Both the position numbers and the translations under genes were made by a program. Positions 50,657-60,343 of a stretch of 64,000 bases of DNA are shown piece by piece. The notes under the pieces were generated by a model, which was given only the letters and a program-made list of their open reading frames with translations, made no database searches and was not told where the DNA came from. Source of the DNA: Streptomyces chumphonensis. Its GTDB lineage: Bacteria; Actinomycetota; Actinomycetes; Streptomycetales; Streptomycetaceae. Each line of letters opens with the position of its first letter. Position 1 is the stretch's first letter. Location of the stretch: NCBI RefSeq assembly GCF_014779715.1, contig NZ_JACXYU010000002.1, positions 434,001 to 498,000 on the forward strand, written 5' to 3'.

Positions 50657-52885
50657 TCAGCCGCGCCCGGCGGCCAGCGCCTCCGGCGGGGACGGCACCG
50701 CACGCCGCTCCCGCAGCGGGACCACGGGCACGGCGTCGGGCGACGCGCCGAGGAAGACCCGGCGCACCACCCGCTCGGCGGCCCGGCCGTCGTCGAACTC
50801 GCAGAACCGCTCCCGGAACGCGGCCCGCAGCGCGGTGGTCTCCTCGGTGTCCCAGGCTCCGGAGAGCAGCAGGCCGGTCAGCTCCTCCTGGGATGTGGCG
50901 ACGGCTCCGGGGGGCTCCCGCAGCAGGTCGAAGTAGGTGCCCCGCACCTCCCGGTAGATCTGCCAGTCGTCGGCGAAGACCACCAGGGGACGGTCGAGGT
51001 TGGCGTAGTCGAACATGGCCGAGGAGTAGTCGGTGATGAGGGCGTCAGCCGCCAGGTACAGCTCCTCGATCCGGGGGTGCGCGGAGACGTCGCGCACCCG
51101 GCCGCCGGCCGTCAGCCGGGCCAGTTCCGGCGAGGGGGCGTAGAAGTAGTGTCCGCGCACCAGGAGCGTGACGTCCGGGCCCAGCTCCTCGGCGAGGGCG
51201 GCGACGTCCAGGCGCGGCGTGAACTCGGCGTGGTGCTCGCGGTGGGTGGGCGCGTAGAGGAACACCTTGCGTCCGTCGGCGACGCCGAGCGCCTCCCGGG
51301 CGGCGCGGACGTCCGCCGCCGTCGCGTTGACCAGCGCGTCGTTGCGCGGGTAGCCGGTCTCCAGCGAGGTGTACCCGCAGGGGTAGACGCGCTCCCAGAT
51401 CTCCGTCGAGAAGCGGTTGGCGGACAGGCTGTAGTCCCAGCGGTCGCAGCGCCGCAGCAGGTCGGCGAAGTCCATGTGCGTCGAGGCGGGGAAGCGCTGC
51501 TGGTCCAGGCCCATCGTCTTGAGCGGCGTGCCGTGGTGCGTCTGGAGGTGGACGGACCCCTCGCGCTTGACCATCTCGTCGGCGAAGTTCACGTTGTTGA
51601 CCGTGTACCGGGCCCGCGCCAGGGCGGCCCAGTACTCCCTGGAGCCCGGCCGGACGACCTCGACGCCCGGCGGCACGGGCGCCGCCGGGTCCTTCACCAC
51701 CCACACCCGGCGGATGTGCGGGGCGAGCCGGGCGACGGCCGCGTCGATCGCCGCCGGGTTGCACGCGTAGGAACGGCTCCAGTAGGCGGAGAAGAGCGCC
51801 AGGTCCTGGTCCAGCGGCAGGCGCAGCTGGGCCTGGTAGAAGAGCCGCACGGCGGCGTCCCTGGCCCGGCCGGCCTGGCGTCTGCCCTGGGTGCGCACCG
51901 TGCGGCGCACCTTGTTGGCGACCTTGACGCCCGCCAGTGCGGGGTAGGAGCCGAGGGCGAGGAAGGCGTACTTGCGCCCCTGCGTACCGGGCGGCCGGAC
52001 GAACCCGGCCGGGAGGCGTCTGCGGTAGTCGGCGGCGGCCCGCCGGTAGAACTCGGCCCGCGCGTCCGGCGGCAGCCGGTCCGGCTTGTCCAGCACCGTG
52101 AGGTAGTGGTCGGCCATCTTGCGGAACATCTCCGGGCGCCAGCGCTCCAGCTCGGGGTGGGCGTCGAGGTGGGCGAAGACCCGGTCGTACTGGTCGAAGA
52201 CGTCGAAGTGCCTGCGGCTGACCGTGCGCAGGATGTTGCCGCCCGCGCGGCGCTGGCGGTAACGCAGGCACACCCGGTCGAGCACGGCTATGCGCTGCGC
52301 GGATATGAGCGAGCAGAACGTCCAGGGGGCGTCCTCGTAGTACCCGGCCGGGAACTCGAAACCGTGCTTCTCGATGAAGTCCCGGCGGTATGCCTTGTTC
52401 CAGACGATCTGCAGCAGGTCGAGCAGCCGCGGGCGCTCGCGGAGGGAGAAGACCTCCGGTCCCTCCTGCACGAGGTAGGCCCGCAGGAGGTTGCGCCGCT
52501 CGCTTCCGTTCCAGAAGGTGCGGGCGTAGTCGTAGACGAGGATCTCCGGGTCGCCGGTGGCGTCGAGCCGCTCGGCGATCGCCCCCAGGGCCCCGGGCGT
52601 GAGCGTGTCGTCACTGTCGAGGAACAGGACGTAGTCGCCCGTGGCCCGGGCCAGGCCCGCGTTGCGCGCCCGGCCCAGGCCGACGTTCTGTTCGAGGTGC
52701 AGGACCCGCACCCGCTCGTCCCGCCGGGCGTACTCGTCGAGCAGGGCCCCCGACCGGTCCGGCGAGCAGTCGTCGACCGCGACGACCTCGAAGTCTCCGA
52801 AGTCCTGCCCGAGCACGGAGTCCAGGCACTCTCTGAGGTAGCTCTGAACGTTGTACGCAGGAACGACGAGCGTCAGTCGAGGCAT
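50657..52885 (-). CDS. GT2 glycosyltransferase fused to CDP-glycerol glycerophosphotransferase (TagF-like)
   Basis: The 742-aa protein has a GT2 domain (about residues 1-230) with LVVPAYNVQSYLRECLDSVL, VVAVDDCSPDRSG and the metal-binding FLDSDD motif. A linker follows, then a TagF-like domain (about 365-730), including KTMGLDQQRFP and ITDYSSAMFDYANLDRPLV. TagF enzymes polymerise glycerol phosphate from CDP-glycerol onto wall polymers, so this links sugars and polyol phosphates. It lies 198 bp downstream of a giant paralogue on the same strand. Confidence 0.88.
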   Translation of the reverse strand: MPRLTLVVPAYNVQSYLRECLDSVLGQDFGDFEVVAVDDCSPDRSGALLDEYARRDERVRVLHLEQNVGLGRARNAGLARATGDYVLFLDSDDTLTPGALGAIAERLDATGDPEILVYDYARTFWNGSERRNLLRAYLVQEGPEVFSLRERPRLLDLLQIVWNKAYRRDFIEKHGFEFPAGYYEDAPWTFCSLISAQRIAVLDRVCLRYRQRRAGGNILRTVSRRHFDVFDQYDRVFAHLDAHPELERWRPEMFRKMADHYLTVLDKPDRLPPDARAEFYRRAAADYRRRLPAGFVRPPGTQGRKYAFLALGSYPALAGVKVANKVRRTVRTQGRRQAGRARDAAVRLFYQAQLRLPLDQDLALFSAYWSRSYACNPAAIDAAVARLAPHIRRVWVVKDPAAPVPPGVEVVRPGSREYWAALARARYTVNNVNFADEMVKREGSVHLQTHHGTPLKTMGLDQQRFPASTHMDFADLLRRCDRWDYSLSANRFSTEIWERVYPCGYTSLETGYPRNDALVNATAADVRAAREALGVADGRKVFLYAPTHREHHAEFTPRLDVAALAEELGPDVTLLVRGHYFYAPSPELARLTAGGRVRDVSAHPRIEELYLAADALITDYSSAMFDYANLDRPLVVFADDWQIYREVRGTYFDLLREPPGAVATSQEELTGLLLSGAWDTEETTALRAAFRERFCEFDDGRAAERVVRRVFLGASPDAVPVVPLRERRAVPSPPEALAAGRG

Positions 52886-53015
52886 CCTTCACACCATTCC
52901 GTGGGGCTCGGACGGGGAACGTGCACGCGGATCGAAGGCTCCCCGGCATCCCCGAGCGTAATACGTGCCGATGAGGCGGCCCGAGTCGCGCCGTTTCACC
53001 GCCCCGGGTGCGCCC

Positions 53016-53041
53016 GGCGTCGACCGCGCGGGGTCGACGCC
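53016..53041 (-). terminator. Perfect 10-bp stem-loop after the giant glycosyltransferase
   Basis: GGCGTCGACC pairs perfectly with GGTCGACGCC around a 6-nt loop. It lies 43 bp downstream of the stop of the 1454-aa gene. Confidence 0.7.
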
Positions 53042-53083
53042 GGGTGCGGGGCGTGCCGTGTGCGGAGCGGGCAGGCGGTCGTC

Positions 53084-56000
53084 CTACCGATCGAGTTCGT
53101 CGATCGCCGCGAAGACCCGTGCCGAGTTGTTCGTGTCACGCCGGCCGAAGAACGCGTCGACGCGCTCCGCGTACGGGGACTCGACACGGAACTTCCGGTC
53201 GATGGCCGCGATGATCTCCTCCACCGCCGCGTCGACGGTTCTGCAGACGGGTCCGAACCCGTCCCGGGACAGATCGAAGTATCCGCGCCGGTAGTGCCGC
53301 CCGTAGAACTCGTCCTCGTCGAAGGGCACGTAGACCAGGGGCTTGTTCATGTAGGCGACGTCGAAGAAGACGGAGGAGTAGTCGGTCACCAGCAGGGAGC
53401 ACTGCTTCATGGCCTCCTGGACACCGCGTTCCGCCTGGTCGGCCACGGTGATGGAGGGATGGTCCACCTCGAAATGGCGCAGGTAGGGTCGGATCTCGTA
53501 GTGCGGGAAGAACTCCAACCGCACCCCCGAGTGCTCCAGGGCCGCGCGCAGCCGCTCGTCCGCCAGGAGCCGGCTGTAGAAGCGGAAGTACTGCGAGGCC
53601 GTGAACTGGACCTTCGGCCGGAGGCTGCGGCGGTACGAGGGGACCACGATGTCACGCCGCCAGGTGGGCATGAGCAGCACCGTCGGCACCGACTCCTCGG
53701 AGCGCAGGCTGTCGAAGCGGGGAAAGCCCAGGTTCCGCACCTCCCGGGGCCGGTATCCCATCTCCTGACGGACGTACTCCGCCTCGTCCTCGGACACCGT
53801 CACGAACAGGTCGACGCTGGTGGACTGGCGGTGCGCGGACTGCGACACGTCGTTGTAGGTCACGCCGTGCTGCAGGAAGACCCTGCGGTAGTCGAGGAGA
53901 TCACCGAAGTCCCGCAGGTACCCGAGCTTGCTGCGGCCCGGCGGCGTGAGATAGGCCTCCGCGTCGTAGGGGGAGACGAGTCGCGTCGCGCTGAGCAGGT
54001 AGAGACGGTGCTTCAGCGAACCACGAGCGATCACGTTGCCGAAGGGGCGTACCTTGGCGTGGTCGGCGGAGGCGGACTCGATCACGTAGTAGACGTTCCG
54101 CCGGGGACGGTTCTCGCGCACCCAGCGGAAGAAGTGGTAGCCGTTGTCCTGCGCGGTGTCGTGGCGCTCACCCACGAGCCAGATGTCACGGCGGGACAGC
54201 ACCGGGCGGGCCAGCCAGTGCAGGGCCCGGAGACGCCAGCCCGACGTGCGGGTGGCGATCGCGGCGGCTTCCCGGCCCACCCGCCGAGCGGCGTGCGCGA
54301 CCGCCAGGGCCGACCGGGACCGGGCGACGCGCAGCCCCACCGTGCCGTCGCCGCGCACCGTGGTCGCGCACCGATGGCCCAGGGCGTGGAGGACGCCCTT
54401 GAATCGGTGCAGCGCCGGGCGGGCCGTGACCGGGACGTCCACGGTCCCGCCGCCGTGGATACGGACGAACAGGCTGTGGGATCCGCCGTGCAGGGCCGCG
54501 AGGTCCTCGGCCGCGAGATCGGCTCGCCAACCGGCGTACAGGTCCCGCTGCCGTCTGACGTGCCATCGGTCCCGCCGGTAGACCTGTCGCAGCGCAACCG
54601 CGTGTTCGGCGCCCCGGTCGGTGCGGAACACCAGCTGGACGGCGTTGGTGAGCGGCTCGCTCAGGTCCACTCCGCCGAGTGTCAGGAAACCCTCGACCCG
54701 GATGGTGCCGTCCACGACGCGCAGCGACTCGGCCTTCGCCGCGCGGGCGCCGACCCGGAGCACCGTGGACGGCTCGCGATCACCCCGCACCGTGCGGTGC
54801 AGGATGTCGCCCTCCACCACCAACTCGGGGAGGTACGGCGGAGGACTGGACACGTCGCAGAACAGTTCGACGTTGCCGGACTTGACGGCGTGATGGGGCA
54901 GGCGTGTCCGACGGGGGGCGGCGACGTCCAGGATCACCTCCTCGGGTATCGACCGGTACAGCTCCCGCACCTCGGGGAACAGCTCCGCGAGCTTCTCGGC
55001 GGTGAGCATCTTCGGCAGGCTCGAGAGGTACTCGTCGAAGCAGCCGGCGACGTAGCGCCGCACCACCTGCACCTCGGCGGGCTCGGCGTGCGCGTACTCG
55101 TCCTGCAGGGCGAGGCCGAGTCGCAGCACCTCCAGCGTCAGGGACAGCCGGTCGGCCACCGGGAGGGAGGACCGTGCCGCTTCCGGGACGCCGTGGACGA
55201 AGTCGTCGACGAGAGCGGTGCGGCCCGCGCGCAGGAGTGTCCTCAGAACCCACCGGAGCCGGTCGGACGGGCGCCCACCGTGCGGGAACCACTCCGCACG
55301 CGCGAGCAGTTCCGTCCGGAACAGCTTCCCGGCGGGGGACTCGGAGAAGACCAGGTCCGGCGCGTCGGCGACGCCGGGGAACTCCCGGTCCCCCGAGCCG
55401 AAACACGTTCCGTGCAGACGGTCCGCCCCGCGCAGCACGACCGCGTCCCGGCCGCGGCCGATCACGACGTCGGAGCCGGTTCGCGTGGCCGCGTCGAGCA
55501 GCCGGCCCACGGCGTTCTCGGCGAGAATCCCGGAGCCGTCCAGGAACGTGACGTAGGGCCCTCGGACGCGAGCCGCCACCGCCGTCGCCGACGTGCCCGC
55601 GTCGACGAACGTGATCTGGCCGTGGGCCGCGGCGATCTCCTCGGCCCTCCTCGGCCTCGGCGCGTCCGGATCCGTGACGACCAGGACGTCCAGTTGCGGG
55701 AACTCGGGTTGGCACAGGAGGGAGTGGAGTGCGTGATCCAGTCGCTCGGCGGTCTCCGTGGCGTCGACCACGACCGAGGCGAGCACCGGTTCCGCCGGGG
55801 TCCGGGGCGCGGGCAGCGGCAACTCCTCGTACCAGTGCCACTGGCCGGGGTCGGGAACCGCCTCACCGGCGCTCGTGGGCGCCTTCGCCTCGGTGGGCCG
55901 GAAGGCCAGGTTGCCGCTGGCCGTCTCGTAGGCCTCCAGTTCGGTCCCTGCCAAGAGCCCGCCCAGCGCGGTGAGATCCCGGCCGCGCACGCAGAGAGCC

Positions 56001-57448
56001 GTCATGTGACGCTTGTGGGACCAGGTGACCCGTACGAGGACGTGCACGGTCCCCTGGCCGGCGAGCCGCTCGAGCACCGCGGTGAGCGGCACCGAGCCGG
56101 TGTAGGTCAGGTGGTCTCCGACCAGCCGTACGTCCTGGAGGTCGAGATCCGTCCCGGCCCCGGAATCCTTCGCCCTGATCACGAGGTCGAGATCGGGACG
56201 CTTTTCCGGAGTGAAGCGTCGGAACTGGTTCAGGATGCGGCCGGAGAAGCGAAGCTCATCTCCGAAGACCTCGAGCTCCGTCACCTCGTTGAACAGTTTG
56301 GCCGCCCGGAACGTCTCGTGCTGAAGCCCCAGTTCCGTGACATCCAGGAAGCGCTCGGCATCGGGCAGGGAAAGATGCCGCTCGGACCAATAGACCCGTT
56401 CTTCGCACTGGACGATGTCCGTGGAGACGACACTGCGCCGCTGCTCGAAGTCGGAGACGGTCAAGGCCTCGGCAGCGAGTCCGTGACGCAGATAGAAGGC
56501 GCGCACACGATCCAGCGGACCGCAGAGGGCATAGGCTTCTTCCGTGATTTCTGCGAGATATTCCGAAACCATGGTGAGGAACTTCTCACGGAAATCCGAG
56601 TCCCCGGTTCGCAGTTCCTTCATGTACAGGCGCACGTCGTGCGTCAGGAATTTGACGTCCTTCTGTGTCTTGAGTTCCCGGGCGCCGTGCTCGACCAAGA
56701 AGGAATCCGCCAGACGGTGCGCGGCGATCCGGTCCGCGATGCTGCGGACCTCCTGCCGTCGGTTGGTGATCGATCCGGCACCTTCGGGCGCGTCCTCCCA
56801 GAACCACCGGTAAACGGCTTCCGAGCTTACGGATATCCCAGCGGCCAGCGCGTACGCCTTGGCGGAGAAGAACGTGTCCTCGTAGAAGATTCCCTCAGGG
56901 AAGAAGATCTCGTTCTCGGTGAGGAAGGAACGACGGAAGAGCTTGGCGGCGGCGATCGGGTCGTTGATCAGCTCCGGCCACTCCCGGGCCCACCGCACCG
57001 AGCGGTCCGCTCCGTACAGCTCGGCCTGCCAGTTCTGCGTGGTCCCCCTCGCGAGATTGACGCGCTGCGCTCGCCCGGCGGAGATGTCGGCACCGGTGCT
57101 GCGCGCGGTGTCGAGCAGCACCTCGCAGGCCTTGACCGTCAACTCGTCGTCGGCGTCGAGGAACATGACGTAGTCCCCGGTCGCCGCGCGGATGCCGTCG
57201 TTGCGCGGCTCGCCCACGCCGCCGCTGTTCGTCGTCCGCGCGATCACACGAAGGCCCGGAAGGCGCTCCTCGTACGTACGGGCCACCGCGAGCGTGGCAT
57301 CGGTCGACGCGTCGTCGACGACGATGACCTCCAGCCCCGCACAGGTCTGAACGGCCAGGGAATCCAGCGCCCTGCCCAGGGTCCCCGCCGCGTTGTAGGC
57401 GGGCACCACGATAGAGATGACCGGCGCGGGGTCCGCGTTCACTGACAT
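53084..57448 (-). CDS. Giant GT2 / GT2-like / TagF-like teichoic-acid-type polymerase (1454 aa)
   Basis: The 1454-aa protein starts at MSVNADPAPV, with GGAGG 4 nt upstream. A GT2 domain (about 1-230) has IVVPAYNAAGTLGRALDSL and VMFLDADDEL. A second GT2-like region (about 550-700, VLASVVVDATETAERLDHALHSL and TFLDGSGI) lacks a full DxD pair and may be inactive. The C-terminal TagF-like domain (about 1085-1440) has FLQHGVTYNDVSQ, VLLMPTWRRD and VTDYSSVFFDVAYMNKPLVYVPFDEDEF. This is a multidomain wall-polymer synthase for a polyol-phosphate polymer with sugar decoration. Its GC is lower around 56.3-57.0 kb. Confidence 0.88.
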   Translation of the reverse strand: MSVNADPAPVISIVVPAYNAAGTLGRALDSLAVQTCAGLEVIVVDDASTDATLAVARTYEERLPGLRVIARTTNSGGVGEPRNDGIRAATGDYVMFLDADDELTVKACEVLLDTARSTGADISAGRAQRVNLARGTTQNWQAELYGADRSVRWAREWPELINDPIAAAKLFRRSFLTENEIFFPEGIFYEDTFFSAKAYALAAGISVSSEAVYRWFWEDAPEGAGSITNRRQEVRSIADRIAAHRLADSFLVEHGARELKTQKDVKFLTHDVRLYMKELRTGDSDFREKFLTMVSEYLAEITEEAYALCGPLDRVRAFYLRHGLAAEALTVSDFEQRRSVVSTDIVQCEERVYWSERHLSLPDAERFLDVTELGLQHETFRAAKLFNEVTELEVFGDELRFSGRILNQFRRFTPEKRPDLDLVIRAKDSGAGTDLDLQDVRLVGDHLTYTGSVPLTAVLERLAGQGTVHVLVRVTWSHKRHMTALCVRGRDLTALGGLLAGTELEAYETASGNLAFRPTEAKAPTSAGEAVPDPGQWHWYEELPLPAPRTPAEPVLASVVVDATETAERLDHALHSLLCQPEFPQLDVLVVTDPDAPRPRRAEEIAAAHGQITFVDAGTSATAVAARVRGPYVTFLDGSGILAENAVGRLLDAATRTGSDVVIGRGRDAVVLRGADRLHGTCFGSGDREFPGVADAPDLVFSESPAGKLFRTELLARAEWFPHGGRPSDRLRWVLRTLLRAGRTALVDDFVHGVPEAARSSLPVADRLSLTLEVLRLGLALQDEYAHAEPAEVQVVRRYVAGCFDEYLSSLPKMLTAEKLAELFPEVRELYRSIPEEVILDVAAPRRTRLPHHAVKSGNVELFCDVSSPPPYLPELVVEGDILHRTVRGDREPSTVLRVGARAAKAESLRVVDGTIRVEGFLTLGGVDLSEPLTNAVQLVFRTDRGAEHAVALRQVYRRDRWHVRRQRDLYAGWRADLAAEDLAALHGGSHSLFVRIHGGGTVDVPVTARPALHRFKGVLHALGHRCATTVRGDGTVGLRVARSRSALAVAHAARRVGREAAAIATRTSGWRLRALHWLARPVLSRRDIWLVGERHDTAQDNGYHFFRWVRENRPRRNVYYVIESASADHAKVRPFGNVIARGSLKHRLYLLSATRLVSPYDAEAYLTPPGRSKLGYLRDFGDLLDYRRVFLQHGVTYNDVSQSAHRQSTSVDLFVTVSEDEAEYVRQEMGYRPREVRNLGFPRFDSLRSEESVPTVLLMPTWRRDIVVPSYRRSLRPKVQFTASQYFRFYSRLLADERLRAALEHSGVRLEFFPHYEIRPYLRHFEVDHPSITVADQAERGVQEAMKQCSLLVTDYSSVFFDVAYMNKPLVYVPFDEDEFYGRHYRRGYFDLSRDGFGPVCRTVDAAVEEIIAAIDRKFRVESPYAERVDAFFGRRDTNNSARVFAAIDELDR

Positions 57449-57806
57449 CGTGCCTCCGTTACGCAATCGTTTCCTTGGGGGTCCGTTGCCCGTGCGCGCA
57501 CGTACGCTTTTCCCGCCCCCCGTGACGCCCCGTCGGGCCGACAATGAGCGGCCACAGAAGAGGAATCACGTGTTCCGGTGTGACTCGGACCACGGGTCGG
57601 TGATTGAGTCGACTCGGCGTCGTTCCCACCTTGTTCACCCGTCCGTCAGTCGAGGGACAAGCTGGGTACAATCCTACGTGCTTGCGGGTGCTGTGCGGAC
57701 ACAGCACCCGCCTCCGACGGTGCCCTCGTGGCCTGGCCACCCGGGCACCGCAGTCATGAGCCTCCTCGGTGGATGCCGGGGACCACACCGAAGGGTTCCG
57801 TCGGGA
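57449..57806. other. 358-bp divergent region, giant GT / phosphatidyltransferase
   Basis: No gene is seen. It has lower GC than its neighbours and should hold both divergent promoters. An alternative ATG at 57756 for the phosphatidyltransferase lies within it. Confidence 0.5.
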
Positions 57807-58772
57807 ATGGATATACCCCCGCTCGCTGAAGTGCGCCGCCGTACGGAAAAACAGCGGGACGCGTGGTGGACCGTCCTTCTCGTCGATCCGGTCGCCACCC
57901 CACTGGTACGGTGGACGGCCAAATGGACCCGCCTGTCGCCCAACCAGATCACCTGGGGATCCCTGATCCTCGGACTTCTCGCAGCGGCGTGCTTCGCGCA
58001 GGGCGACTGGCAGTGGCTCGCGGCCGGAGCCCTCGTTTATCACTGCAGCTTCATTCTCGACTGCATGGACGGAAAACTCGCCCGCCTCACCGGGCGGGGG
58101 TCGGAGTTCGGCGCGTGGCTGGACTACATCTTCGACCGCGTCAGGGTCCTGGTGTGCGCCATAGCCCTGATGGGGGGACAGTTCCGCAGCACGGGGGAGA
58201 CGGCCTACATCTGGCTCGCCCTGGCGGTCGTCTTCCTGGACATGCTCCGGTATCTGGACGCACTCGAGATCCGTAAGGTGCGCCAGGGGATGCGGAGGAA
58301 GCTCCTGCTCCGGGCGGACGCGGCAGCACTCACCGGCGGCGAGGACGCGTCGAACGGCTCGACCGAACTACGTCGCCCCGAACCGGAGGCCGACGCCACG
58401 GCGCTGACCTCGGTGACCTCGGGGACCTCCGGGGCCTCCGCACCCCGAATCTCCACTCCTCGGTTGTTCTTCACCCGATTCCCCGGGTACGTGCGGTTCC
58501 GGGACTTCCTGGTCGACCACAGGATTCGCACCCATTTGATCAGCGGTATCGAGTTCCAGATGGCCGTCTTCATCATCGGCCCGCTGACCGGGGCCATCGT
58601 GGGCGTCACCATCGGTGCCGGAGTTCTCCTGCTCATGTTCGAACTCGCCCTCGTGTACCGGCTGCTGCTGGCGACCCGGGAGTTCGAACGCGTGATGGCC
58701 TCCTACGGCCCCGAGGACGTCACCACCGCACAGCCCGCCGAGAGCGCTCCCAGCGCTACCGCCACCCGGTGA
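57807..58772 (+). CDS. CDP-alcohol phosphatidyltransferase family membrane enzyme
   Basis: The 321-aa protein has the full CDP-alcohol phosphotransferase motif, Asp85-x2-Asp88-Gly-x2-Ala-Arg-x8-Gly102-x3-Asp106-x3-Asp110. It has about six transmembrane helices and a long Ala/Ser/Thr-rich insertion at about residues 175-220. Members make phosphatidylinositol, cardiolipin or polyol-phosphate lipids. Being divergent from TagF-like polymerases, a role in making a wall-polymer lipid acceptor is possible. The ATG at 57807 was chosen. Confidence 0.85.
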   Translation: MDIPPLAEVRRRTEKQRDAWWTVLLVDPVATPLVRWTAKWTRLSPNQITWGSLILGLLAAACFAQGDWQWLAAGALVYHCSFILDCMDGKLARLTGRGSEFGAWLDYIFDRVRVLVCAIALMGGQFRSTGETAYIWLALAVVFLDMLRYLDALEIRKVRQGMRRKLLLRADAAALTGGEDASNGSTELRRPEPEADATALTSVTSGTSGASAPRISTPRLFFTRFPGYVRFRDFLVDHRIRTHLISGIEFQMAVFIIGPLTGAIVGVTIGAGVLLLMFELALVYRLLLATREFERVMASYGPEDVTTAQPAESAPSATATR

Positions 58773-58839
58773 CCGATCCCTCGCCCCCGTCGGGCCCCCG
58801 CCCCGGCCGACGAGACGTGCGGCCGCTCCCGCGCCGGGT

Positions 58840-60084
58840 TCAGGACACCGGGCGGGCGTCGGTCCAGACGGACTCGAACTCCTCCCGGTAGGTCGAGAAC
58901 AGACCGTCGTCCAGGGCGCCCGGGGGCCGGTCCTGCACGAGGGTGCGGCCGCCACCGCGCAGGACGAGGACGGGGGACTCCATGCCCCGGGCCCGGCGCA
59001 GGTAGGGCTGGACGACGGCCAGGCCGTCGGGGCCGTCCCCGTCGACCAGATAGGCGGTGAAGCGCGGCGTCTCGTCGAAGACGTGGATCCGGAAGGCGTT
59101 CGCGTCGCGCACCTTGGAACGCACCCGGCGCATGTGCAGGATGTTCGTCTCCACGGCCCGGCTGAGCTCGCCGCGCTTGAGACCGAGCTCCCGTTCCCGG
59201 CGGCGGACGGCACTGCTGGCCGGGTTGAGGAAGAGGAGCCGGATACGGCAGCCGGTGTCGGCCAGCCGGGCCAACCGGCGCCCGGAGTAGTTCTGCACCA
59301 GCAGGTTCAGCCCGATGCCGACGGCGTCGATACGGCGGGCCCCGCCGAAGAGGTCCTCCGCCGGAAGGCTGCGCTGGAGCCGGACGCGGTCGGGGTGCAC
59401 CCCGACGACGTCGGCGAAGCGGTCGCCCACCAGGTCCTCCACCGCGTCCACCGGCAGGCGTCCCCCGTACGGCCCACCGCCGGAGCCCAGCATCGCCAGC
59501 AGCCGCTGGGAGGTGCGCTCGGCCTGCGCGAGCACGGCCGGGGACAGCGCCCGGTTGCGGGACACGGCGCTGCGCGCGACCTCCAGCTCGTCCAGGGCCA
59601 GCTCCAGCCCGCGCCGCTCCTCGAAGTAGGGCTCGTAGCAGGGCCAGTGCTGGACCATCAGCTCCCGTAGCTGGGGGAGGGTGAGGAAGGAGAGCAGGTT
59701 GTCGTCGGCCGGGTCGAGCACGTAACCCTTGCGCCGACTCACCTCGCGGACGGCGACCGCCCGCTGGACCCACTCCTGCCCGGCCGGTCCGGCGGCCGCG
59801 ACGACCCACTCCTCCCCGTGCACCGGCTCGTAGACGGGGCGCAGGACGGCGCCGACGACGGCGCGCAGCCGCTGCTCCACGAGATTCAGCCACACGTAGG
59901 CGCGACCGGCCCGCTGGGCCCGGGTGTGGACCTCGGCCCAGGTGTCCGCGTCCCAGGCCAGGCCGGTCCCGATCTCGACCGGCTGGGCCAGCGAGACGGT
60001 CCCGGATCGCGCGTCGGGGGGGTCGGCGGCGCCGTCGCCTGGACCGTTGCCGCCCGGTGGGAGTTCAAGCCCTCCCGAACTCAC
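58840..60084 (-). CDS. SAV2148-family HEPN-domain protein
   Basis: This 414-aa protein resembles the Streptomyces SAV2148 family annotated with a HEPN domain. The HEPN region would hold the helical segment around RRGLELALDELEVARSAVSRNRALS. It is largely hydrophilic, without signal peptide or transmembrane helices. HEPN domains may be RNases, but the Rx4-6H active-site motif is not obvious here. Function is unknown. It is divergent from glgX. Confidence 0.7.
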   Translation of the reverse strand: MSSGGLELPPGGNGPGDGAADPPDARSGTVSLAQPVEIGTGLAWDADTWAEVHTRAQRAGRAYVWLNLVEQRLRAVVGAVLRPVYEPVHGEEWVVAAAGPAGQEWVQRAVAVREVSRRKGYVLDPADDNLLSFLTLPQLRELMVQHWPCYEPYFEERRGLELALDELEVARSAVSRNRALSPAVLAQAERTSQRLLAMLGSGGGPYGGRLPVDAVEDLVGDRFADVVGVHPDRVRLQRSLPAEDLFGGARRIDAVGIGLNLLVQNYSGRRLARLADTGCRIRLLFLNPASSAVRRRERELGLKRGELSRAVETNILHMRRVRSKVRDANAFRIHVFDETPRFTAYLVDGDGPDGLAVVQPYLRRARGMESPVLVLRGGGRTLVQDRPPGALDDGLFSTYREEFESVWTDARPVS

Positions 60085-60343
60085 CTGTGCACCGCCTTCC
60101 AGCCCCCGTTGGTTCGATCAAGGGAGCCTACTGCGGCGTCCGGGACGCGGCAGCACTGTCCCCCTCGACTTCCTTTGCCTCTTGACCCTGCCAGGGGAAG
60201 ATAGTCGCTTGCGTAACAGCTCGTGCACGCGGTGTTCACCACGTGCCGGGCCGGGCAGCATCAACAGTCGGTACGCGAGGGTGCGACGGACCACCGCGCC
60301 GGCCGCGACGGAAGACGCAGACGGACAAGGGAAAAGAGGGCCC

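Noticed and set aside
50528..57445. A 2305-codon open frame on the plus strand opposite the two glycosyltransferases
   Set aside because: It lies wholly antisense to genes with clear domains, has Val/Gly/Arg/Glu-rich composition without any motif, and is a GC-bias artefact.
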